Shown here one piece after another: positions 1 to 7,616 of a DNA stretch of 59,312 nt. Position numbers and translations under genes: made by a program. This stretch comes from Oscillospiraceae bacterium (lineage in GTDB: Bacteria; Bacillota; Clostridia; Oscillospirales; Oscillospiraceae). Position 1 is the stretch's first letter; each line of letters opens with the position of its first letter. Where the stretch lies: contig JAEDDG010000010.1 of NCBI GenBank assembly GCA_016293865.1, positions 1 through 59,312 of the forward strand. Direction: 5' to 3'. The notes beneath the pieces were generated by a model. It ran no database searches and was not told the DNA's origin. It worked only from the letters and a program-made list of their open reading frames with translations.

Positions 1-31
1 AGCGGTGAACAACGGTTTCCGGCAAGAGAAA

Positions 32-62
32 ACGGCGTGACCGAAGTCACGCCGTGTCTTTT
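32..62. terminator. Bidirectional hairpin terminator
   Basis: A perfect 10 bp stem (32-41 with 46-55) closes on a CGAA loop. On the plus strand it is followed by GTCTTTT; on the minus strand it runs into TTTTCTCTT. It lies 95 bases past the stop of the minus-strand kinase-like gene and could also end a plus-strand gene outside the window. Confidence 0.8.
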
Positions 63-150
63 GAAAAACGCAAGATTATCGCCGGTTTTGAATTTTGATT
101 TCACGGCCGCAGTGCTGATGGTTCGCGGTCAGCAGAGCGGTTCAGGCTGA

Positions 151-774
151 TCAGATCATGCCGTTGACCTGCAGAAGGGTTTTGATCAGGGTGACGGAGC
201 CGTCAATGCCGGCGAAACTGGAGTTGATGCACAGGTCGTGCGCATGGGCGGAGCCCCAGCTTTCGTTGGTGAAATGCTTGTAGTAGTTGGCGCGGCCCTT
301 GTCGATTTTGGAGATCTTTTCGTCTATGGCTTCGGAGTCATAGTCGTAGTGGTCCACCACGCGTTTGAGCCTGTCTTCCCGGCTGGCATAGACAAAAATC
401 TTGGCGCAGTTGGGGTGGTCGCGCAGGATGTAGTCAGCGCAGCGGCCGACGATGACGCAGCTGCCGCTGTCTGCAAGCTCCTGAATAACGGAAACCTGGG
501 CATAAAACGCCTTGTGGCTGATGGGAATGTCATACTGCGAGAAGAAGGAGGGGCTGGCATACGCTGTGGTGACAAGGTTGAACAGAAAACTGCTTGAGGC
601 ACGTTCCTCGAGCTGTTCAAAGAAATCGGTGGAAAGTCCGCTCTTTTTCGCCGCAAGTTCAATGATCTCACGGTCATAGAAGGGGATGCCAAGATCGGCT
701 GCCAGTTTTTCTCCGATGAGCCTGCCGCCGCTTCCAAACTCGCGGCTGATGGCCACGACCAATTTGTTGTTCAT
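151..774 (-). CDS. Cytidylate kinase-like family protein (P-loop)
   Basis: A 207-residue protein of the cytidylate-kinase-like family found alone in many Clostridia and distinct from housekeeping Cmk. The N terminus carries the nucleotide-binding segment ISREFGSGG (about residues 8-16), followed by the FYDREII segment and a conserved VGRCADYIL region near residue 110. Members are presumed cytosolic nucleotide or small-molecule kinases, but the substrate is not established and cannot be read from this sequence. The start at 774 is chosen because GGAGG lies about 8 bases upstream; an in-frame codon at 810 would run through this site. It has its own promoter (837-865) and is divergent from the DUF1015 gene. 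Confidence 0.85.
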   Translation of the reverse strand: MNNKLVVAISREFGSGGRLIGEKLAADLGIPFYDREIIELAAKKSGLSTDFFEQLEERASSSFLFNLVTTAYASPSFFSQYDIPISHKAFYAQVSVIQELADSGSCVIVGRCADYILRDHPNCAKIFVYASREDRLKRVVDHYDYDSEAIDEKISKIDKGRANYYKHFTNESWGSAHAHDLCINSSFAGIDGSVTLIKTLLQVNGMI

Positions 775-836
775 ATGGAAACCTCCTCTGACTTTACGCC
801 GCCGGCGCATGATTTACAGCATCTTCTTATACATTT

Positions 837-865
837 ATTATAAATGAGTATACGGTCAAATGCAA
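837..865 (-). promoter_or_regulatory. Sigma-A promoter for the kinase-like gene
   Basis: On the minus strand, TTGCAT (860-865), a 17-base spacer and a perfect TATAAT (837-842). It lies 60-90 bases upstream of the chosen start. Confidence 0.75.
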
Positions 866-917
866 GGGAATCATTGGCGAAAACCGGGAAATTCCGGAAC
901 GCGCGGCGCCGTTGCGC

Positions 918-946
918 TTTACACAGCCGGGAATTGCTGGTAGAAT
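918..946 (+). promoter_or_regulatory. Sigma-A promoter for DUF1015-plsC
   Basis: TTTACA (918-923), a 17-base spacer and TAGAAT (941-946), 40 bases before the DUF1015 start. It is divergent from the promoter at 837-865. Confidence 0.7.
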
Positions 947-986
947 ACAGACAATAATACAGCGCTTTGCACCGGAGGGGATTTGA

Positions 987-2198
987 ATGAATACAACGTT
1001 CGGACCGGCTGATATCCTGCTGCCGGCCGGGATCAGAAGCACATGGCCCGTCATTGCCTGCGACCAGTATTCCTCAGACAAAGGTTACTGGGCGGAAATT
1101 GAGCGTCAGGTCGGCGGGGATCCGTCCACCCTGCGCATGATTATTCCCGAGGCGTATCTGGGTGAGATTGACGTGCAGCAGGAGGCTGCCGCGCGCAGCG
1201 CCGCCATGGCTGCCTATCTGGAGCAGGGAGTTTTCAGAACGTACAGAAATGCGTTTGTTTACGTGGAGCGGCAGGTGACCGGTGAAAAACTCCGCCGGGG
1301 CCTTGTGGGCGCCATTGACCTTGAGGCGTATGAGTATACAGCCGGCACGCAGGCGCCGATCCGCGCCAGCGAGAACACAATTATATCCCGGCTGCCGCCG
1401 CGGGTGCAGGTGCGCAGAAGCGCGCCCATTGAGCTGCCGCATGTCATGGTACTGATTGACGATGCGGAGAAAAAGTTTATTGAATCCATTGCCCAGTATA
1501 AATACAGCATGCCCATGGCTTATGATCTGCAGCTGATGGGCGGCGGCGGGCATATTGCGGGCTGGCTGGTTATCGGGCAGCAGGCGCAGCGTCTGCAGGA
1601 AATCTGGGATACATTTGCCGGCCGGGATGTCCAGATTGTGATCGGAGACGGCAACCACTCGCTGGCCGCGGCCAAAGCATGGTGGGACGAGCTGAAAACG
1701 ACGTTGACGCCGGAGCAGCGGCGCAGCCATCCGGCCCGGTTCTCGCTGGTTGAGATGAACAATGTGTACGACAGCGGCATTGAGTTCGAGCCCATCCACA
1801 GGGTTGTGTTTGACACGCAGCCGGAAAGGCTTCTGAACGCGCTGGAAGCGGCCGCCGGCGCGCAGTGCGGGCGGAAGCTGCGCTGGGTCTCCGGCGGACA
1901 GCAGGGCGAGATTGCCCTCCGGGGAGACAGTCTCGGCAGCTTTATTGCGGCATTTCAGGAGACGCTGGACGCTTACCTGGCGGAGAACGCCGGAACGGTG
2001 GACTACATCCATGACGACAGCGCAGCGCTGGGGTTTGCGAAGCAGGACGGCGCCATTGCCTTTATCATGCCGCAGATGGAAAAGGCGGATCTGTTCAAAA
2101 CTGTGGCCAGCAACGGCGTTTTCCCGAAAAAGAGCTTTTCCATCGGCCACGCGCGGGACAAGAGATACTATCTTGAGTGCCGCCGCATCGCAGACTGA
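987..2198 (+). CDS. DUF1015 family protein
   Basis: A 403-residue cytosolic protein recognised as DUF1015 by its N-terminal region (LLPAG, then VIACDQYSS) and by the conserved GDGNHSLAAAK segment near residue 219, which corresponds to the DGNH/DGHH box of the family. The molecular function of DUF1015 is unknown; in other bacteria members occur near serine or amino-acid metabolism genes, which is context only. No membrane segment or signal peptide is seen. GGAGGGG lies just before the ATG. The next gene, plsC, begins 17 bases after the stop, so the two are probably cotranscribed from the promoter at 918-946. Confidence 0.85.
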   Translation: MNTTFGPADILLPAGIRSTWPVIACDQYSSDKGYWAEIERQVGGDPSTLRMIIPEAYLGEIDVQQEAAARSAAMAAYLEQGVFRTYRNAFVYVERQVTGEKLRRGLVGAIDLEAYEYTAGTQAPIRASENTIISRLPPRVQVRRSAPIELPHVMVLIDDAEKKFIESIAQYKYSMPMAYDLQLMGGGGHIAGWLVIGQQAQRLQEIWDTFAGRDVQIVIGDGNHSLAAAKAWWDELKTTLTPEQRRSHPARFSLVEMNNVYDSGIEFEPIHRVVFDTQPERLLNALEAAAGAQCGRKLRWVSGGQQGEIALRGDSLGSFIAAFQETLDAYLAENAGTVDYIHDDSAALGFAKQDGAIAFIMPQMEKADLFKTVASNGVFPKKSFSIGHARDKRYYLECRRIAD

Positions 2199-2215
2199 CA
2201 GACAGGAGGACGGAC

Positions 2216-3394
2216 ATGACCAAAGGTGAACATATACGGCATGTTGTGATTTACAAAATCCTCATGCTGCCTGTACGGCTGTTTGTCCGGGTTTTCATGC
2301 ATTTCAAGACCGCTCCGATGCCGAAAATTGCCGGTCCTTATGTGGTCCTGTCCAACCACAATTCGGATTATGATGTGGTTTTTGTGGGCGCGGCCTTCCG
2401 CCGGCAGATGTATTTTGTGGCGGGTGAGCATATTTTCCGCTGGGGCTTTGCGTCAAAGCTGATCAACTGGGCCTTCGGCCCCATTTCCCGCGCAAAAGGC
2501 TCAACGGACGCGTCGTCTGCCATGTCAATTCTGCGGCATATCCGCAAGGGATATAACATCTGCATGTTCGCCGAGGGCAACTGTTCCTATAACGGGCTGA
2601 CCTGCCCGATTCACCCGACTGTCGGAAAGCTTCTCAAGCGCTCCGGCGCGACGCTGGTGACATACCGGATGTCCGGCGTATACCTGTTTTCGCCCCGTTG
2701 GGCGCATACGCTGCGCAAAGGGCCGATGACCGGGCAGTGCGTGAATGTCTATCCGCCGGAGAAACTCAAAGAGATGACGGTGGAACAGCTGAATGCGGCG
2801 GTGCGGCAGGATCTGCATGAGGACGCATTCGCCGTGCAGGAGCGCGTGATGGCGCGGTACAGGGGCAAACGGCTGGCTGAGTGGCTGGAGACGGCGCTGT
2901 GCATTTGCCCGAAGTGCGGCGGCATCGGCACGCTGCGCAGTGAAGACGACCGGTTTTCATGCACCTGCGGCTTTTCCGTGCGCTATGGGGAATACGGCTT
3001 TTTTGAAGGCAGCGACCTGCCTTTCAGAACGGTGACCCAGTGGGACGCCTGGCAAACCGGAAAGCTGGCTGAACTGGCCGCATCGGCAGGGGAGACCCCT
3101 CTTTTCAGAGATACGGATATGACGCTTTATTCGATCGCTGCCGACCACAGCGAGACGGTGGCGGCGCACGGGGATATGTGGATGAACAGCGAGGTGCTGG
3201 CCATCGGAGAACGGCGGTTTGCTTTAAAGGAGCTGCCGCAGCTTTCCATTGTGCGGCAGTGCAACATGGTATTCTCCGCGGAAAACGAGTATTTTGAAAT
3301 CCGCGGCGCACATCCCTGGAATGCAAGGAAATATGTAGCGGTGCACGACGATCTGCGTGCACGGACGCATCCGGATCATGAATTGACTGACTGA
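2216..3394 (+). CDS. plsC: 1-acyl-glycerol-3-phosphate acyltransferase-like (PlsC domain) with C-terminal zinc ribbon
   Basis: 392 residues. The N-terminal half is a PlsC-type acyltransferase: the HX4D catalytic box is H48-NSDY-D53, and FAEGN (about 118-122) is the counterpart of the EGTR substrate-binding box. These enzymes transfer an acyl chain to lysophosphatidic acid at the membrane; the N-terminal hydrophobic stretch (about 8-30) fits peripheral or single-pass attachment. The C-terminal 160 residues are unusual for PlsC: a zinc-ribbon-like set (C231-x2-C234, C249-x-C251) followed by a beta-rich tail. Start 2216 follows AGGAGGACGG; an in-frame start at 2177 would overlap the previous gene. 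The true acyl acceptor may differ from that of a standard PlsC. Confidence 0.8.
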   Translation: MTKGEHIRHVVIYKILMLPVRLFVRVFMHFKTAPMPKIAGPYVVLSNHNSDYDVVFVGAAFRRQMYFVAGEHIFRWGFASKLINWAFGPISRAKGSTDASSAMSILRHIRKGYNICMFAEGNCSYNGLTCPIHPTVGKLLKRSGATLVTYRMSGVYLFSPRWAHTLRKGPMTGQCVNVYPPEKLKEMTVEQLNAAVRQDLHEDAFAVQERVMARYRGKRLAEWLETALCICPKCGGIGTLRSEDDRFSCTCGFSVRYGEYGFFEGSDLPFRTVTQWDAWQTGKLAELAASAGETPLFRDTDMTLYSIAADHSETVAAHGDMWMNSEVLAIGERRFALKELPQLSIVRQCNMVFSAENEYFEIRGAHPWNARKYVAVHDDLRARTHPDHELTD

Positions 3395-3400
3395 AAACTG

Positions 3401-3443
3401 AAAGCGCCCCGGCGGAAGAAAAACTCCGCCGGGGCGCTTTTTG
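3401..3443. terminator. Bidirectional terminator between convergent genes
   Basis: A 16 bp perfect stem (3401-3416 with 3425-3440) with an 8-base loop and TTTTT at the plus-strand side. It separates plsC (plus) from the TetR gene (minus). Confidence 0.9.
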
Positions 3444-3449
3444 CACATT

Positions 3450-3995
3450 TCATGCGCTGTGCTGAAATACCCGGCCTTCCAGCAGATTCTCCGCCACTGC
3501 TGACAGATCGTCCAGACAGAGGCCTTCACCGTCGGTCAGCCACAGGTGGACAAGCTCGCCCGTCAGTCCGGCCAGACTGGAGCGGATGTATCTGTTCTGG
3601 GCCGGCGGACAGTCCAGCGGGAACGCACCGGCAAAAAAGCGGCGGTTGCAGTCGTCAAACAGGTAGCCGAGGCCGTTGTTGAACAGCAGCGATAAAAAAT
3701 CACTGTTGTGGTTCCAGAACATAAAATAATCCAGAATAAACGCGCTGTCCGGAACGCCCCCGGTTCTGAAGTGTTCGGCCAGGCGGGCAGACAGCCCGTC
3801 CAGCAGATAGACGAGAATATCCTCCCGCCGGTTGAAGTTTGTGTAAAATGTCTGCCGCGCCAGTCCCGCAGCAGAGGTGATCTCGGAAATGGATATGTCG
3901 CGGAAAGGCTTTTGCAGCATCAGCCGCAAAAGCGCTTGTGCCAGCGCGTTTTTTGAGCGGACGGCCATTGGGTTTTCATGCTTTTCCTCTGCCAT
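3450..3995 (-). CDS. TetR/AcrR-family transcriptional regulator
   Basis: 181 residues. The N-terminal third is a TetR helix-turn-helix: the stretch FRDISISEITSAAGLARQTF with the following YTNFNRREDIL (about residues 32-62) is a standard TetR DNA-binding unit. The rest is a divergent ligand/dimerisation domain rich in hydrophobic helices, resembling the C-terminal domains of clostridial TetR proteins. The start at 3995 sits behind AAGGAGG; the reading frame is open further upstream but that part overlaps the promoter. The target cannot be deduced; the neighbouring minus-strand AI-2E-type gene is transcribed towards it and ends about 50 bases upstream of its promoter region. Confidence 0.85.
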   Translation of the reverse strand: MAEEKHENPMAVRSKNALAQALLRLMLQKPFRDISISEITSAAGLARQTFYTNFNRREDILVYLLDGLSARLAEHFRTGGVPDSAFILDYFMFWNHNSDFLSLLFNNGLGYLFDDCNRRFFAGAFPLDCPPAQNRYIRSSLAGLTGELVHLWLTDGEGLCLDDLSAVAENLLEGRVFQHSA

Positions 3996-4023
3996 GAGCA
4001 GCACCTCCTTTGTGCGTACTGCT

Positions 4024-4052
4024 ATTATACAGCGGAGCGTTTTCGCCTGCAA
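4024..4052 (-). promoter_or_regulatory. Promoter for the TetR-family gene
   Basis: On the minus strand, TTGCAG (4047-4052), a 17-base spacer and TATAAT (4024-4029), followed 30 bases later by the ATG at 3995. Confidence 0.75.
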
Positions 4053-4100
4053 TGGCCGTAAATGAACTGTTTTTGGGCGATTTTGTCGAGTTTTAACGCG

Positions 4101-5180
4101 TTATTGTTCGTGTTTCCACAGGCGCAGACTGCCGCCGGCATCCAGCTGCCTGAGAACCAGCAGCGCCATGGGGAAAAGCAGCATGCCCGGAATGCCGATG
4201 CACGAGAAGCCGACGTACATGGCCATCAGCGTGGCCAGGGGATGCAGACCCAGCTGTCTGCCCACAAGCTTGGGTTCCAGAAAGCTGCGCACCAGGGAGA
4301 CGACACCGTAGACGGCCAGCAGCGTCACCGCACGGACGGGCTGACCGGCAGCCAGCGCAATCAGCGCCCAGGGGATCAGCACGGTGCCTGTGCCCAGAAC
4401 CGGCAGCGCATCGATCACAGCGATGATCAGCGCCAGCGTCAGTGCGTAGTCGATGCGCATCAGAAGAAAAGCGGCGGACAGTTCGCCGAAGGTGATGCAC
4501 ATCAGAAGTGCCTCCGCCTTCAGCCATTTGCCGATGCCGGTAAAAATATCGCTTTTCAGCCGGCGGGCGCCGCCGTGCAGGTGCGCGGGCAGCTGGCGGA
4601 TGCAGAAGGCCTTGACTGCCGGGAAATCGGCGCTCATAAAGAAAACGCTGATGGCATAGGTGGCAGTGAAAAGGAGCGTCCGCGGCGCGGCGGAAGCGGC
4701 GGAGGAGAGACCGTCCAGTACACGCGCGGAGAGCTCGGCTGGCAGCTCCGCGGCTTTCTTGCCGAAGCCTTCAAGCGCGCTGTCCAGATATTCCCGCGCT
4801 TCATCTGAAGCGGCGCTGAACAGCCCGTCGATCCGGCTTTCCAGCGTGTGCAGGAGGTCCGGAATGCCGCTGATCAGATCCGGCAGCTGCTGCGCCAGAC
4901 TTGTGAGTTCATAAACGGCCCGGGAGATCAGAAGCGCGGCCAGGGCGGCCAGCAGCGCGATGAAGCCTGTCACGCATACGGCCGCGGCGTATCCGCGCCG
5001 GACGCGCATGAAGGACGCCAGCTTCCGGATGACGGGATCAAGCAGGGCCGCAGTGAAAAAAGCCAGTATAAACGGAAGCAGCCAGACCAGGAGAAAGCGC
5101 AGCGCAAACCAGGCTGCGGCGATACCCAGCGCTGCACAGAGCGCGGTCAGAAGGATTTTCAGGACTTTTTCTGTTTTCAT
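4101..5180 (-). CDS. AI-2E family transporter (YtvI-like membrane protein)
   Basis: 359 residues of polytopic membrane protein in the AI-2E transporter (former UPF0118) family. Two N-terminal transmembrane helices (about 10-50) are followed by a third near 70-90, a long amphipathic segment (about 95-170), and a C-terminal group of helices. The conserved IDALPVLGTGTVLIPW motif (about 262-277) and the FLEPKLVG motif are those of the sporulation-associated YtvI subgroup; the true substrate of that group is unproven. The start is the ATG at 5180, 7 bases behind GGAGG; a TTG codon just before it is not needed. It is divergent from hom, sharing a 240-base gap. Confidence 0.85.
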   Translation of the reverse strand: MKTEKVLKILLTALCAALGIAAAWFALRFLLVWLLPFILAFFTAALLDPVIRKLASFMRVRRGYAAAVCVTGFIALLAALAALLISRAVYELTSLAQQLPDLISGIPDLLHTLESRIDGLFSAASDEAREYLDSALEGFGKKAAELPAELSARVLDGLSSAASAAPRTLLFTATYAISVFFMSADFPAVKAFCIRQLPAHLHGGARRLKSDIFTGIGKWLKAEALLMCITFGELSAAFLLMRIDYALTLALIIAVIDALPVLGTGTVLIPWALIALAAGQPVRAVTLLAVYGVVSLVRSFLEPKLVGRQLGLHPLATLMAMYVGFSCIGIPGMLLFPMALLVLRQLDAGGSLRLWKHEQ

Positions 5181-5229
5181 CAATCGGCCTCCGTTTGGTG
5201 CGGTATATCTGATTATTTGAATATATATG

Positions 5230-5258
5230 TTGATGTCTGGAAAATTATGTGATAAAAT
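5230..5258 (+). promoter_or_regulatory. Promoter for hom, extended -10
   Basis: TTGATG (5230-5235), a 17-base spacer and TAAAAT (5253-5258), with TG at 5250-5251 giving an extended -10. It implies a 5' leader of about 155 bases before the hom start. Confidence 0.75.
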
Positions 5259-5295
5259 ACACCCATTGCGGTTATTTTATCTGAATGACAGAAAC

Positions 5296-5391
5296 TGTCC
5301 GGCGTGCGGCCTGATTCTGATGGGCGGATATGCGCGCCGCTGCCGCACAACGGCTGTGCGGGCTGCCGCCCGGCGCTGCTGCGGCCGGACA
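5296..5391 (+). promoter_or_regulatory. Potentially structured 5' leader of hom
   Basis: Three nested inverted repeats lie between promoter and gene: TGTCCGGC (5296-5303) with GCCGGACA (5384-5391); GGGCGG (5322-5327) with CCGCCC (5366-5371); and CCGCACA (5343-5349) with TGTGCGG (5355-5361) around a 5-base loop. Together they could fold into one long interrupted stem. No known riboswitch class was recognised and no T-box motif was seen. High GC makes chance pairing more likely, so this is a candidate only. Confidence 0.35.
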
Positions 5392-5421
5392 CTGCGGCTT
5401 GAGAAACGGAGGAAGCGTGAA

Positions 5422-6612
5422 ATGGTGAATGTTGCAATTCTCGGGTTCGGAACGGTTGGTTCCGGCGTTGCCGAGGTTCTGGATGTGAATGCGGAGCAGG
5501 TGGCTGCTGGCGCAGGAAAGGATATCCGTTTAAAGTATATTGTGGATATCCGGGATTTTCCCGACAGCCCCTATCAGAAATATATGGTCAAGGATTTTGC
5601 AGTTGTTGAAGGCGATCCGGACGTCCAGATTGTTGTGGAGACAATCGGCGGCGCGAAAATTGCGTATGAATTCACAAAACGCGCGCTTCTGGCGGGAAAA
5701 AGCGTGGTGACGTCCAATAAGGAACTGGTGGCGACGCATGGCTATGAGCTTTTGCAGATCGCGCAGGAAAAAGGCGTCAGTTATCTGTTTGAAGCCAGCG
5801 TGGGCGGCGGCATCCCGATTATTATGCCCATTTCCCAGTGTCTTGCTGCAAATAAAATTGATGAAATCTACGGGATTCTGAACGGAACCACAAACTATAT
5901 CCTGACGGAGATGTTCAAAAACGGCCTTCCGTTTGAGACGGCGCTGAAGCAGGCGCAGCAGAACGGCTACGCGGAGGCGAACCCTGCGGCTGATGTTGAA
6001 GGTCATGACGCCTGCCGGAAGATCAGTATTCTGTCCTCGCTGTGCTTCGGCCATCATGTTTATCCGGATCAGGTACCGACTGAAGGGATTACCGCCGTTA
6101 CCGGAGACGATGTGGAGCTGGCCGGCCGGAAGGGGTATAAAATCAAGCTGCTGGGCAGAGCGCTGACGGGCGGAGACGGGCGCGTTTATGCCTATGTCGG
6201 TCCGCATCTGGTGCCGGAAAGCAATTTGATCGCCGGCGTGGAGGGCGTGATGAACGGCATTGTCGTTCGCGGAAACGCCATCGGCAGCGTGATGTTTTAC
6301 GGCGCGGGCGCCGGCAAGCTGCCGACGGCCAGCGCGGTGGTGTCTGACGTCATCGATGCGGCCAAGCACATCGGCACAGGCAGCCGGATGCCGTGGGGCG
6401 CAGGCGGTGCGGAATATGTGGGCGACGCCAACACGCTGGAGACGGCCTGGTATGTGCGCGCAAAAGGCGGGGCCGCTGCGCCGCAGGGCGCAGAGCAGCT
6501 CGGCGGCGTCAACGGCAGCGAAGCTTGGCTCATGCCGAAAATGAGCCGCAGCGCGGCGCAGGCACTGACAGAGGGGATGGATGTTCAGTCCATGTTCCGC
6601 GTATTGGAATAA
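5422..6612 (+). CDS. hom: Homoserine dehydrogenase (no ACT domain)
   Basis: 396 residues. Homoserine dehydrogenase reduces aspartate semialdehyde to homoserine, the branch point to threonine and methionine. The N terminus has the NAD(P)-binding GFGTVGSGV motif (about 8-16), followed by the SNKEL segment and the catalytic-domain signature GILNGTTNYIL (about 153-163). The protein ends with the catalytic domain; the C-terminal ACT domain that gives threonine feedback inhibition in many bacterial enzymes (usually about 430 residues) is absent, so allosteric control must be lacking or sit elsewhere. The start at 5422 follows GGAGG; the frame stays open upstream to 5227 but that stretch overlaps the promoter and leader. 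A strong terminator follows. Confidence 0.95.
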   Translation: MVNVAILGFGTVGSGVAEVLDVNAEQVAAGAGKDIRLKYIVDIRDFPDSPYQKYMVKDFAVVEGDPDVQIVVETIGGAKIAYEFTKRALLAGKSVVTSNKELVATHGYELLQIAQEKGVSYLFEASVGGGIPIIMPISQCLAANKIDEIYGILNGTTNYILTEMFKNGLPFETALKQAQQNGYAEANPAADVEGHDACRKISILSSLCFGHHVYPDQVPTEGITAVTGDDVELAGRKGYKIKLLGRALTGGDGRVYAYVGPHLVPESNLIAGVEGVMNGIVVRGNAIGSVMFYGAGAGKLPTASAVVSDVIDAAKHIGTGSRMPWGAGGAEYVGDANTLETAWYVRAKGGAAAPQGAEQLGGVNGSEAWLMPKMSRSAAQALTEGMDVQSMFRVLE

Positions 6613-6631
6613 GAAATGCATACAGATGATA

Positions 6632-6662
6632 ACGGGATGGCAGATGCCATCCCGTTTTTTTG
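6632..6662 (+). terminator. Terminator of hom
   Basis: A 10 bp stem (6632-6641 with 6646-6655), tetraloop AGAT, followed by seven T. Confidence 0.95.
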
Positions 6663-6675
6663 TTGTTTTTTATGA

Positions 6676-6697
6676 TTTTGCACGCCGGCGTGCAAAA
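6676..6697. repeat. 22 bp perfect palindrome
   Basis: The sequence reads TTTTGCACGCC from 6676 and its exact reverse complement to 6697. Without a loop it is a poor RNA hairpin and a better DNA dyad, so an operator is possible. It lies directly after the hom terminator and about 110 bases before the lysis cassette. Confidence 0.5.
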
Positions 6698-6804
6698 AAC
6701 TGCCTGCAGCGGCCATAAGTGAGGGCCAAAAGCCTTGAATACCTGAGAAAGAAGGTAAAACGGACAATGAAAGACTGCAGCAGAAAGGAGAAAACGAGAC
6801 GGAA

Positions 6805-6906
6805 ATGGGTGAACTTATCTTTATGTTCTTAAACAGACTGATGGGCGGCCAGCTGCAGGCGCTGGCAGAATTTCTGGGAGGGATGACAGATGGACTGGAT
6901 TGATAT
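6805..6906 (+). CDS. Possible 33-residue ORF at the head of the lysis cassette
   Basis: ATG at 6805 opens 33 codons, giving a short hydrophobic peptide (start MGELIFMFLNRLMGG) that ends inside the next gene. GGAG lies about 14 bases upstream, rather far for a ribosome binding site. It may be a small phage-type membrane peptide or a leader that couples translation to the gene at 6890. No family was recognised, and it may not be expressed. Confidence 0.3.
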
Positions 6907-7225
6907 TTTGGAGAAAAGCATTGTGACGATCCTGGGTTCCGGTGTGATGGTGGGCGGTGTGCTGTATTTTACACGCCGCGCGCTCGAACGCCGGATCACC
7001 GAAAAAGAGACGCAGGTGCAGCGGGAAAAACAGATGCGTACGCAGCGGGCGCAGGTTGAAGATGAACTGAACCATGCGTATGGGCGGATGCTGTTCTGGC
7101 TGTACCGCAGTGTGGTGACCGGCGCGCACAACGGCGAGCTGGATGAAGCGTGGCGGGCGGTCGATGCGGCGGAACGCAAGAAAAAAATACTGGATCGGGA
7201 GATTTTGTCAGAACATGTACAGTGA
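6890..7225 (+). CDS. Small membrane-anchored phage-like protein
   Basis: 111 residues. An N-terminal hydrophobic segment (about 10-28, ILGSGVMVGGVLYF) is followed by a charged, probably coiled-coil stretch rich in Arg, Glu and Gln (29-60) and a second helical region. This layout (one membrane helix plus a charged helix) fits a phage holin-accessory or spanin-like protein, but no family was identified. The ATG follows GGAGGG by 7 bases, inside the preceding tiny ORF. The next gene begins within its last codons. The place directly before a two-helix membrane protein and an endolysin is the main reason for linking it to lysis. Confidence 0.6.
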   Translation: MDWIDILEKSIVTILGSGVMVGGVLYFTRRALERRITEKETQVQREKQMRTQRAQVEDELNHAYGRMLFWLYRSVVTGAHNGELDEAWRAVDAAERKKKILDREILSEHVQ

Positions 7226-7616
7226 TGATCTGAAAGGAAGCTGCGTCTGCTGTGCCGTGTACGGAAAGCCGGATCCGGCGGCGCCTCCCGTGCGGAAGAA
7301 ACGGACGCGCCGCAGAAAGGGCAGAAGCAGGCATGCACCGGTACAAAAGCGGCATATAAAGGTAATGGATCTGATTCTGGCTCTGGAAGGGACGGCAATT
7401 GCGGCTTTTACAGTGGCTGTCCTATGGATTTTCCGCGAGACGGGCGGCGAGCCGGCTGCGCTGATCTACAGCTTTTTCGGCGTGATGGGTGTGGAGACAG
7501 GCATCATGGGCTGGATCAAAAACGTAAAGGAAAGGGAGCGGGCGTCGGCTGCCCCGGCGGGAGAGAAGGAAACGGACAAAGACAGGCAGACGGAACAGGG
7601 AGGAGAACTGAAATGA
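7215..7616 (+). CDS. Holin-like protein with two membrane helices
   Basis: 133 residues from the ATG at 7215, which overlaps the end of the previous gene; an ATG at 7365 (MDLILALEG) would give an 83-residue protein and is also possible. The first 50 residues are basic with a CVCC segment. Two hydrophobic helices follow, about LEGTAIAAFTVAVLWIF and ALIYSFFGVMGVETGIMGWI, then a highly charged tail. A short two-helix protein with a charged C terminus placed directly before an endolysin is typical of holins, which release or activate endolysins at the membrane. Its stop overlaps the endolysin start as ATGA, so the two are probably translationally coupled. The assignment rests on topology and context. 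Confidence 0.6.
   Translation: MYSDDLKGSCVCCAVYGKPDPAAPPVRKKRTRRRKGRSRHAPVQKRHIKVMDLILALEGTAIAAFTVAVLWIFRETGGEPAALIYSFFGVMGVETGIMGWIKNVKERERASAAPAGEKETDKDRQTEQGGELK

Noticed and set aside
5227..5421. In-frame upstream extension of hom (65 codons)
   Set aside because: It overlaps the promoter and leader, contains no recognisable domain, and the GGAGG-preceded ATG at 5422 gives a normal N terminus.
5422..6612. hom as a truncated gene because it lacks the ACT domain
   Set aside because: It ends with a normal stop followed by a strong terminator, and ACT-less homoserine dehydrogenases are known.
6767..6832. 21-codon ORF from the ATG at 6767
   Set aside because: Very short, charged, in another frame than the cassette genes, with no supporting feature beyond a weak purine-rich site.
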